A stretch of 19,344 nt of DNA from a bacterium (GTDB lineage Bacteria > Patescibacteriota > Minisyncoccia > Phycocordibacterales > Phycocordibacteraceae). A program made the translations under genes and the position numbers. Under the pieces are notes generated by a model that worked only from the letters and a program-made list of their open reading frames with translations, had not been told where the DNA came from and did no database searches. Below, one piece after another: positions 1 through 5,224 of the stretch (position 1 is the stretch's first letter; each line of letters begins with the position of its first letter). The stretch lies in contig JAJZRH010000001.1 in the NCBI GenBank assembly GCA_021802795.1, positions 1 to 19,344 of the forward strand. The letters are read 5' to 3'.

Positions 1-720
1 TTCCGATCTGGCGCGGATCAGTCTCTCGCGGACATTGCGGCCGCGAGTATGCAGGGAAAGTATTTCGGCCTCGTTCCGCGCGACTCCACGTTCTTCTTTC
101 CCGATGCGAGCATTCGCGCGGGCATCATGGCGGCGCACCCGGACATCGCGGCTGTCTCCATTTTCCATAACGGGCTCACCGGCCTTTCCATAAAAGTGGA
201 TGAACGCGTCCCCGTCGCACCTTGGTGCGGCCTCGCGCCCACTCCGAATGTTGAAGAATACTGCTATGTCTTTGATGCGGGCGGTTTTATATTCGCCCCC
301 CATGCGTCAACAACGGTGACCATCAATAATTTTGCGCTGTATGCGCCGCTTGCCCCGTTAGAGACGCCCGCGAAAGCCGGGCCAGGCACTACTAGTGCCT
401 TGTCTCTAACGGGGCTTGCGGGGAATGCGCAGGAGCCGCTCCGCGCGACCGTTGCGGATTCTGAAAAACTCCCCGACGCTTTTGATTTTGCGCGCCGGCT
501 TGGGACCTTCGGTTCTCCGGTGGTGCGCGTCGTTATCCGCGGCGATGAGGTGGACGATATGCTGGGAAGCGGCACGCGCATTACCTATGTGCTCGGCAAC
601 GAAGAGAACGCATTCACGGCGCTCGTTTCCGCACGCGACAGTTTTAACCTTGCGGACGGCTCCATAGACTACGTGGACCTGCGTTTTGGCAGCAAGGTGT
701 ATTTGAAACAGAAGAAGTGA
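1..720 (+). CDS. FtsQ/DivIB-like POTRA-domain protein, 5' end outside window
   Basis: The reading frame is open from the first base, so the N-terminal part, probably with the membrane anchor, lies outside the window. The visible part begins with a POTRA-like stretch: a helix, then a phenylalanine-rich strand (FFFPDASIRAGIMAAHPDI), then a VDERVPVAPWCG motif and an EYCYVFDAGGFIFAP segment. This matches the usual FtsQ/DivIB order of residues leading to an ERxPxAxW motif and a D-x-x-G-x-x-F strand. FtsQ proteins are single-pass membrane proteins that link early and late divisome components outside the membrane. The C-terminal half contains an in-frame palindromic DNA element (352-415) that adds an unusual Pro/Ala/Gly/Thr-rich linker. 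The dus gene follows 12 bp after the stop and probably shares its transcript. Family assignment is by motif only; other POTRA proteins are possible. Confidence 0.62.
   Translation, partial: FRSGADQSLADIAAASMQGKYFGLVPRDSTFFFPDASIRAGIMAAHPDIAAVSIFHNGLTGLSIKVDERVPVAPWCGLAPTPNVEEYCYVFDAGGFIFAPHASTTVTINNFALYAPLAPLETPAKAGPGTTSALSLTGLAGNAQEPLRATVADSEKLPDAFDFARRLGTFGSPVVRVVIRGDEVDDMLGSGTRITYVLGNEENAFTALVSARDSFNLADGSIDYVDLRFGSKVYLKQKK
352..415. repeat. 64-nt palindromic element inside a coding sequence
   Basis: A perfect 14-bp inverted repeat (352-365 with 402-415) encloses two further hairpins. One is 366-370 with 378-382; the other is 384-391 with 393-400 around a single C. Nearly every base is paired, predicting a three-way junction. 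It is translated in frame within the FtsQ-like gene and introduces no stop. A CTTGC direct repeat (349-353 and 415-419) at the edges could be a target duplication but overlaps the arms. It resembles in concept the Rickettsia palindromic elements found inside genes. Confidence 0.8.
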
Positions 721-732
721 TACCGTTTGAAT

Positions 733-1710
733 ATGTCGTTCTGGAATAAGCTTAAAAAGCCGTTTTTTGTCATGGCGCCGATGGCAGATGTCACCGACGT
801 GGCGTTCCGCGCGCTTGTGGCGAAGCGCGGCGCCCCCGATGTGTTCTGGACGGAGTTCGTCTCGGCCGACGGCCTGTACCACACACGCGAGATAGCAAAG
901 ATGAAGGACGCGGAGAATCCGCTGATGCGCGACCTGCAGTTTGATAAAAGCGAGCACCCCATCGTTGCGCAGATATTTTCAAGCAAGCCGGAAATGATTT
1001 CATATGCGACCAAGCTTGTCGCCGAGCTTGGCTTTGACGGCGTGGATATCAATATGGGCTGCCCGGACCGCGCCATTGAACGGCAGGGGTGCGGTTCGGC
1101 GATGATAAAGAACCCCGAACTCGCGCGGGAGATCATTCGCGCGGCCAAGGGTGCGAGCGATTTGCCGGTCTCGGTGAAGACGCGCGTGGGGTACAACAAG
1201 GAGTCGCTCGATGAGTGGCTCACTGCGCTTCTGGAAGAATCGCCCGCCGCCATCACGCTCCACCTGCGCACTCGCAAGGAGATGTCGCTCGTGCCCGCCG
1301 ATTGGGAGCATATGAAGAAAGCGGTAGAGATCAGGAACCGCGTGAATCCGGGAGTGCTCCTCATCGGCAACGGCGATGTGCGGGACATTGAGGACGGGCG
1401 CGCGAAGGTGGCGGAAAGCAGGTGCGACGGGGCGATGCTCGGCCGCGCCATGTTCGGCAATCCGTGGGTGTTCGCGGGGCGCAAATCGGAAGGCACGCCG
1501 CTCGTTGATAAGCTCGCGGCGCTTACCGAGCTTGCGTACGGGTTTGAGAAAATTACGCCACCGAAGAATTTTGCAATATTGAAAAAGCACATCAAAGCGT
1601 TCGTCACCGGTTTTGACGGCGCGGCCGACTTGCGCGCGAAGTTGATGCAGGCTGAAAGTGCCGTTGAGCTTGAGAGGGCTATTCTTGACGCTCCCGTACC
1701 GCGGGTATAG
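733..1710 (+). CDS. dus: tRNA-dihydrouridine synthase
   Basis: This is a 325-residue flavin-dependent enzyme that reduces specific uridines of tRNA to dihydrouridine in the cytoplasm. The TIM-barrel opens with FFVMAPMADVTDVAFR, the usual FMN-binding start. WTEFVSADGL follows, then DINMGCP with the catalytic cysteine at about residue 110, GCGSAMIKNP, a VSVKTRVGY strand and IGNGDVRDIEDG. The phosphate-binding end GAMLGRAMFGNPWVF completes the fold. Length is normal for the family. ATG at 733 is preferred to the upstream TTG at 727, because the conserved region begins a few residues later. No strong ribosome-binding site is visible, and the gene probably rides on the FtsQ-like transcript 12 bp upstream. 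Which tRNA position it modifies cannot be read from the sequence. Its stop codon lies inside the -10 box of the next gene. Confidence 0.93.
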   Translation: MSFWNKLKKPFFVMAPMADVTDVAFRALVAKRGAPDVFWTEFVSADGLYHTREIAKMKDAENPLMRDLQFDKSEHPIVAQIFSSKPEMISYATKLVAELGFDGVDINMGCPDRAIERQGCGSAMIKNPELAREIIRAAKGASDLPVSVKTRVGYNKESLDEWLTALLEESPAAITLHLRTRKEMSLVPADWEHMKKAVEIRNRVNPGVLLIGNGDVRDIEDGRAKVAESRCDGAMLGRAMFGNPWVFAGRKSEGTPLVDKLAALTELAYGFEKITPPKNFAILKKHIKAFVTGFDGAADLRAKLMQAESAVELERAILDAPVPRV

Positions 1711-1711
1711 T
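1685..1711 (+). promoter_or_regulatory. promoter of the small gene at 1746
   Basis: TTGACG (1685-1690), a 15-bp spacer and TATAGT (1706-1711). The box lies over the dus stop codon (1708-1710). The spacer is shorter than ideal. Confidence 0.45.
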
Positions 1712-1745
1712 TTGAGGTCTGGTTCGTTACGGAGAGGTGGAAAAG

Positions 1746-1967
1746 ATGAACACGGAGAGAATTGCCAACGCTTTGAACAGACTGAGTCAGGTCACCGGCC
1801 GCATCAAGGAGAGCCAGCGTTTTGATCAGCCGCTTTCGCCCACAGCCACAAGGGAATGGGCGGCAGAACTGAGATTCATCGAGGAAGAACTGCGCGCAGC
1901 TACCGGCGTCGCGGCGCCCGCAGGCGACCCGGGCTCCCAAAAGGAGTTGACATTCCGGCCCACTTGA
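1746..1967 (+). CDS. small hypothetical protein, 73 aa
   Basis: Not recognised. The protein is mostly helical, beginning MNTERIANALNRLSQVTGR, with a charged middle (REWAAELRFIEEELRAATG) that could form a short coiled coil and a Pro/Gly-rich tail. It has no membrane segment or cysteine. ATG at 1746 is chosen over GTG at 1737 because a good purine-rich ribosome-binding site, GGAGAGG (1731-1737), stands 8 nt before it; the GTG would overlap that site. It has its own promoter just upstream. Its stop codon overlaps the -35 box of the next promoter (1964-1969). A real gene is likely from the RBS, promoter and amphipathic composition, but no function is proposed. Confidence 0.6.
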   Translation: MNTERIANALNRLSQVTGRIKESQRFDQPLSPTATREWAAELRFIEEELRAATGVAAPAGDPGSQKELTFRPT

Positions 1968-1992
1968 CAGGAGTGCTTGAAGGGAGTATAGT
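1964..1992 (+). promoter_or_regulatory. near-consensus promoter with no gene behind it
   Basis: TTGACA (1964-1969), exactly 17 bp, then TATAGT (1987-1992). The predicted transcription start is about 1999. The only thing downstream on this strand is a terminator at 2037-2076. Confidence 0.7.
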
Positions 1993-1998
1993 TGAATT

Positions 1999-2076
1999 GT
2001 TGGCTGCTTTTACCTTTCGCAGGTACCCAACACCCCGGCCTCGGTTTCGCATGCGCTGCGATCCGAGGCCTTTTTT
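1999..2076 (+). ncRNA. candidate small RNA, about 78 nt
   Basis: A near-consensus promoter ends just before this stretch, and a strong intrinsic terminator closes it, with no credible ORF between. The 5' part folds as GTTGG pairing with CCAAC, with CTGC/GCAG inside; the 3' part is the terminator hairpin. It does not match any RNA class I know. The next gene runs on the opposite strand, so this is not a leader. Start and end are inferred from promoter and terminator positions and are good to a few bases. Confidence 0.5.
2037..2076 (+). terminator. intrinsic terminator
   Basis: GGCCTCGG (2037-2044) pairs with CCGAGGCC (2063-2070), with an inner TCGCA/TGCGA stem, followed directly by six T residues (2071-2076). 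Confidence 0.85.
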
Positions 2077-2083
2077 ATACATT

Positions 2084-2117
2084 GAGAAAAAGAAAGCCCC
2101 CGATAATTCCGGGGGCT
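2084..2117 (-). terminator. intrinsic terminator of the leftward gene
   Basis: On the minus strand AGCCCCCG (2117-2110) pairs with CGGGGGCT (2102-2095) around a 7-nt loop, followed by TTTCTTTTTCT. It ends the gene at 2150-2830. Confidence 0.82.
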
Positions 2118-2149
2118 GTAAGGGGGCACGAGGCGCTTTGGTCACCGCG

Positions 2150-2830
2150 CTATTCCGCGTTTCGCACGCACGAGGCGAGTGAAGCGAGGCCGGCAAGCAG
2201 TGTGGCCTGCTGGAACGCAGAGTCCAGATTGTGGCACGAGAGCGAGGCGCACGTTCCGGGTGTTGCGCCGCTATCCGGGTAAATGCCCATATCGCATGCA
2301 TCTCCGAAACAGCGAAGGAGAAACCGCTCTTTCTCGGCGTCAATTGATACGCTGCAATCCGGCGCGTACTGGCGAAGGGTTGTTGGAGCTGCGGTTACGA
2401 ATACTTTCCGCATGTTCCTCACTATCGTGCGCTGATTCTCTTCCGAAACGTATTTCAGTTTCTGCCGGAACTCGGCGGATACGCTTCCAAAAAGCGGGTG
2501 GCGTTGTCCGCACCCGTTCTCTATGGTCAGGAGGTTTTTCCGGCGGTCCTGGTATCCGTTTAGTTGTCCCAGCAGGAAACTGATGGATAGCAGCGTGTGT
2601 TTGATCGACTCGTACGACACTCTGAAGGTAACCTGAACCGTTCCTTCTGTTGTCTTGACGGCGCCGCATCCGCCGAATCCGATGAGACTTGCGGTGTTGA
2701 ACCAAGTCGCATTTGCGCCGAGATAGGCGGCGACCTCTTCCTGCTCGCGGGGCTGGATCCGGACGCTTTGTTCGGTGGACAGGACAAAAGCGGCTATCCG
2801 TTTAGAAAAGAACTGTAGTTCGTAGGACAT
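2150..2830 (-). CDS. hypothetical protein, 226 aa
   Basis: Not recognised. It starts MSYELQFFSKRIAAFVLSTE and has no clear signal peptide or membrane helix. A Gly-rich GFGGCGAVKTTEG turn, a hydrophobic HTLLSISFLLGQLNGYQ helix and several cysteines in the C-terminal third are visible. The ATG at 2830 is chosen because GAGGAG stands 7 nt upstream; an upstream in-frame ATG (2890) lies before the promoter and has no ribosome-binding site. It forms a complete single-gene unit: TTGACA/TAGTCT promoter, 22-nt leader, ORF and T-rich terminator. It stands back to back with dnaX. This complete packaging, unlike the leaderless neighbours, may point to separate acquisition. Confidence 0.72.
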   Translation of the reverse strand: MSYELQFFSKRIAAFVLSTEQSVRIQPREQEEVAAYLGANATWFNTASLIGFGGCGAVKTTEGTVQVTFRVSYESIKHTLLSISFLLGQLNGYQDRRKNLLTIENGCGQRHPLFGSVSAEFRQKLKYVSEENQRTIVRNMRKVFVTAAPTTLRQYAPDCSVSIDAEKERFLLRCFGDACDMGIYPDSGATPGTCASLSCHNLDSAFQQATLLAGLASLASCVRNAE

Positions 2831-2858
2831 GGCTGTCTCCTCGTGTTGGCCTGCGGCA

Positions 2859-2886
2859 AGACTACTTCCGCGAGGGCAAATGTCAA
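2859..2886 (-). promoter_or_regulatory. promoter of the leftward gene
   Basis: On the minus strand TTGACA (2886-2881), 16 bp, TAGTCT (2864-2859), giving a leader of about 22 nt that contains GAGGAG. Confidence 0.55.
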
Positions 2887-2898
2887 ACACGGGCGATT

Positions 2899-2907
2899 TG
2901 GTATACT
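2899..2907 (+). promoter_or_regulatory. extended -10 of dnaX, leaderless type
   Basis: TGGTATACT with the -10 hexamer at 2902-2907, nine bases before the ATG at 2917. There is no Shine-Dalgarno sequence. The 12-mer TTTGGTATACTC recurs before the peptidase gene at 7428. Confidence 0.6.
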
Positions 2908-2916
2908 CGGAGCACT

Positions 2917-3954
2917 ATGGCGCACCAGTCTCTTTACCGGATGTATCGTCCCGACAGGTTCGCGGACGTTGTGGGGCAGGAGCAGGTCACGAAGCCGCTT
3001 GAGGAAGCGGCCAAGTCGGGGAAGATAGGACACGCGTATTTATTTGCCGGCACGCGCGGACTGGGGAAGACCTCTGTCGCGCGCATTTTTGCAGCCGCCA
3101 TCGGTTGCACGGAGAACGATTTATATGAAGTGGACGCGGCATCGAACAACAGCGTGGAGGACATTCGCGCCCTCACCGAGGGCGTGTACACTCTCCCGTT
3201 CGCCTCGCCGTACAAGGTGTACATACTGGACGAGGTGCACATGCTCTCCAAGGGCGCGTGGAACGCATTTCTCAAAACGCTGGAAGAGCCGCCCGCGCAT
3301 GCGGTGTTCATACTCGCCACGACCGAGCTCGCGAAAGTGCCGGAGACGGTGCAGTCGCGCTGCCAGGTGTTTGAGTTCAAGAAGCCCACGCGCGCCGTAC
3401 TCGCCAAGATGACGGCGGCGGTGGCGAAGAAGGAGGGGTACGCACTCGCGAGCGACGCCGCCGAACTCATCGCCATGCTCGGCGACGGCTCGTACCGCGA
3501 TGCGCTTTCGGTGTTGCAGAAGGTGATTGCGGGTGCGGACGAGAAGTCGCTTTCGCGCGAAGCGGTGGAAGCGGCTACCGGCGCGCCGCGCCGCGAGCAG
3601 GTGAATGCGCTCGTAAGCGCGCTCGCCGGAGGCGAGCGCGGCAAAGCGCTGGAAGCGATTGAGAAGGCATCAAAGGCGGATGTGGATATGAAGCTCTTCC
3701 TGGAGCTCGTGCTGGAAGCGCTTCGCGCCACGCTCCTCATCCGTTACGCGCCGGAACTCCGCGCCTCGCTCGCAGACGAACTCGGCGCGGACGAATTCTC
3801 CGCACTGGAGAAGTTCGCCGCCGGCAAAGGCATCACGCACGCCGCCATGCTCGCATTCCTCAACGCCGCCGACCGCATCCGCTACGCGCCGATTCCGGCG
3901 CTTCCTTTGGAGCTCGCCGTTCTGGAGCTCTTTCCTGACGGAGGAGGGAAGTAG
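2917..3954 (+). CDS. dnaX: DNA polymerase III gamma subunit, compact form
   Basis: This is an AAA+ clamp-loader ATPase that opens the sliding clamp during replication. Visible motifs in order are: YRPDRFADVVGQEQV at the start; Walker A GTRGLGKTS (residues 45-53); EVDAASNNSVEDIR; Walker B ILDEVHML with DEVH at 105-108; EEPPAHAVFILATTE (sensor 1); SRC with the arginine finger at 147-149; and GSYRDALS (sensor 2). Two departures from the family are clear. The four-cysteine zinc module normally between Walker A and the EIDAAS motif is gone, leaving only IGCTEND. At 345 residues there is also no tau extension for binding helicase or polymerase alpha. It stands alone with a leaderless-type promoter, back to back with the gene at 2150-2830. 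Confidence 0.95.
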   Translation: MAHQSLYRMYRPDRFADVVGQEQVTKPLEEAAKSGKIGHAYLFAGTRGLGKTSVARIFAAAIGCTENDLYEVDAASNNSVEDIRALTEGVYTLPFASPYKVYILDEVHMLSKGAWNAFLKTLEEPPAHAVFILATTELAKVPETVQSRCQVFEFKKPTRAVLAKMTAAVAKKEGYALASDAAELIAMLGDGSYRDALSVLQKVIAGADEKSLSREAVEAATGAPRREQVNALVSALAGGERGKALEAIEKASKADVDMKLFLELVLEALRATLLIRYAPELRASLADELGADEFSALEKFAAGKGITHAAMLAFLNAADRIRYAPIPALPLELAVLELFPDGGGK

Positions 3955-3975
3955 TGGTAGAGTTTCCTTGTGCGA

Positions 3976-4068
3976 TGAGCCGGTTCGCTCGCCGGTAAGC
4001 CCTACGGGCTTTCTAGCAGCGTTCGCCTCGCAAATACGAAAGAGGACTTTCGCATTTGACTCGGCTCA
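3976..4068 (+). other. structured non-coding segment upstream of tRNA-Gln
   Basis: TGAGCCG (3976-3982) pairs with CGGCTCA (4062-4068). Inside are AAGCCC/GGGCTT around TAC (3997-4011) and a long hairpin 4031-4058 with CGAAAG/CTTTCG around AGGA. The TGGTAGAGT just upstream (3955-3963) could be a promoter, so this may be the 5' part of the tRNA precursor, or a palindromic repeat next to it. ORFs drawn through it run on into the tRNA and are not credible. Confidence 0.45.
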
Positions 4069-4093
4069 CTTGCTAATAGGCCAGCAGCCTTTG

Positions 4094-4189
4094 TTCTGTG
4101 CAGAGCTGGGGGATCGTCTAACGGTAGGACAGGAGCCTTTGAAGCTCTTAATTTTGGTTCGACTCCAAGTCCCCCAGCTCTGCACAGAA
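4094..4189. repeat. 20-bp inverted repeat enclosing the tRNA
   Basis: Bases 4094-4113 are perfectly complementary to 4170-4189. Seven of these pairs are the acceptor stem of tRNA-Gln; the other thirteen extend the helix beyond the mature tRNA, pairing the discriminator G4177 with C4106. Confidence 0.9.
4107..4177 (+). tRNA. trnQ: tRNA-Gln (anticodon UUG)
   Basis: The full cloverleaf can be drawn. The acceptor stem is TGGGGGA (4107-4113) with TCCCCCA (4170-4176). The D stem is GTCT/GGAC. The anticodon arm is GGAGC-CTTTGAA-GCTCT, with TTG at 4139-4141. The variable loop has four bases, and the T arm has loop TTCGACT (4158-4164). The discriminator is G, as in other glutamine tRNAs, and CCA is not encoded. 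It lies inside a longer inverted repeat, so the precursor should carry a 13-bp extension of the acceptor helix that RNase P and the 3' nuclease must handle. Confidence 0.95.
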
Positions 4190-4197
4190 ACGCCGTG

Positions 4198-4219
4198 AAT
4201 CTTGGTTCGATTCCAAGTC
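4198..4219 (+). other. tRNA T-arm remnant
   Basis: This 22-nt stretch matches 4150-4171 of the tRNA-Gln gene at 20 positions and forms a perfect T arm (CTTGG, TTCGATT, CCAAG). The rest of a tRNA is missing. It could be an attachment-site scar or a decayed tRNA copy; it sits at the left edge of the AT-rich island. Confidence 0.6.
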
Positions 4220-4253
4220 TCGCGGACAGTTTGAGATAGGCACAGATTCCGAG

Positions 4254-4259
4254 TATTAT
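4254..4259 (+). promoter_or_regulatory. -10 box, leaderless type
   Basis: TATTAT, six bases before the ATG at 4266. It decides the start in favour of ATG 4266 over GTG 4260. Confidence 0.6.
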
Positions 4260-4265
4260 GTGATT

Positions 4266-5054
4266 ATGGTCAGAAAAAAAGAACCGGAACCAGTCGAAGC
4301 ACATCTTTCCTTCCAACAAATGAAGGAGGCTATTCCCAAGATAGATAGGCGACTCGCCGAACTCAATGAGCTTGATGTGAGTTCCATAACCGAATATGGA
4401 GACGCGAAGGTTCAGGCACTTGAGAACAAGCTCGATACATTGCTCGTATCAATTTTCGGTTCCGGTACTGTCGAATACAATCGTTATCGTCATAGTGCTA
4501 CAACAATTATGCCTATAACTTTCTGGCCACACATGACCCCTAATGAGGTTCAGGAAGGGGTAAAAAGAGGGCTTGAAAACGCTAAACAACAGCTCGAAAG
4601 TATCAAGTCACTATTTACTGAGGAGTTACAGGATGCCGGACAGAGTCTCGGAGGAAAGGCTCTTAAGGCCTATGAAGGATTGGAATTGCATCCTGCCATT
4701 GAACGGGCTGCAGGCTCTCTGTATAAAAATGGCCATTATGCGAACGCTATCGAGGATGCAGTTAAAGCACTTAACGCATTGGTTAGGATGAATAGTGGAA
4801 TCGATGACAAAGATGGAACGACGTTGATGGAGTTTGTTTTTAGTCCGAAAAGTCCTGTTCTAAAATTTAACAGTCTCAGTGACTCGTCAGATTTAGATGA
4901 ACAAAAGGGTTTTATGATGATGTTTTCCGGGGCAGTCGCAGGTCTAAGAAATCCCAGAGCTCATAAAATTATTTTAGATGATCCTGAAATGGCACTTGAA
5001 TTCATTGCATTCATAAGTTTACTGGCGAAATTGGCGGATAAAAGCTCCAAGTAA
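4266..5054 (+). CDS. TIGR02391/Ymh-family HEPN protein
   Basis: 262 residues. The C-terminal half carries the marks of the TIGR02391 (Hypoth_Ymh) family: LHPAIERAAGSLYKNGHYANAI, a KALNALVRMNSG helix, DGTTLMEFVFSPKSPVL, DEQKGFMMMFSGAVAGLRNPRAHK and a final DDPEMALEFIAFISLLAKL. The RNPRAH segment (residues 228-233) fits the R-x4-H motif of HEPN RNases; the Ymh family is placed in the HEPN superfamily, and members often occur in defence or mobile contexts. The N-terminal 140 residues are charged and helical and are not recognised. Base composition is clearly more AT-rich than in the flanking housekeeping genes. It lies beside a tRNA and a T-arm remnant, as expected for acquired DNA. RNase activity is inferred from the motif only. 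Confidence 0.85.
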   Translation: MVRKKEPEPVEAHLSFQQMKEAIPKIDRRLAELNELDVSSITEYGDAKVQALENKLDTLLVSIFGSGTVEYNRYRHSATTIMPITFWPHMTPNEVQEGVKRGLENAKQQLESIKSLFTEELQDAGQSLGGKALKAYEGLELHPAIERAAGSLYKNGHYANAIEDAVKALNALVRMNSGIDDKDGTTLMEFVFSPKSPVLKFNSLSDSSDLDEQKGFMMMFSGAVAGLRNPRAHKIILDDPEMALEFIAFISLLAKLADKSSK

Positions 5055-5090
5055 GACTCCGAGGAGCGTCGAAATGACGTCTAGAAAAGC

Positions 5091-5106
5091 GACTGGGTAC
5101 CCAGTC
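5091..5106. repeat. 16-bp perfect palindrome after the Ymh-like gene
   Basis: GACTGGGTACCCAGTC is self-complementary. It lies 36 bp after the stop codon in a 170-bp gap that holds no clear gene. There is no T tract, so it is not a classical terminator. Confidence 0.75.
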
Positions 5107-5206
5107 AGCGTTTGATGGAGGATTTTCCGACGCCGGCGAGGCCATCCATCTTGAGCCAGGATTGAAGTTCGAAGAACATAGACTACCGATTTCGATCGGA
5201 CAGTGT

Positions 5207-5212
5207 TAGAAT
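5207..5212 (+). promoter_or_regulatory. -10 box of the zinc-ribbon gene
   Basis: TAGAAT, twelve bases before the ATG at 5225, predicting a leader of only a few bases. A small hairpin with a TTCG loop (5186-5199) precedes it. Confidence 0.5.
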
Positions 5213-5224
5213 CACCTTGAAATT

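Noticed and set aside
669..1940. Long minus-strand frame opposite dus
   Set aside because: It is a shadow of the dus gene, which has all the family motifs; the minus frame is serine-rich with no recognisable domain. Similar long shadow frames lie opposite dnaX, the DsbA-like/ZIP genes and the ATPase, for the same reason.
1999..2076. SRP (4.5S) RNA on the minus strand
   Set aside because: The minus strand has an AAAAGCAGCC stretch like the SRP tip, but lacks the GGTCCGGAAGGAAGCAGCC core. Promoter and terminator both point to the plus strand.
3968..4198. 76-aa ORF on the plus strand
   Set aside because: It runs through the structured segment and most of the tRNA-Gln gene, and its composition is unlike a protein of this genome.
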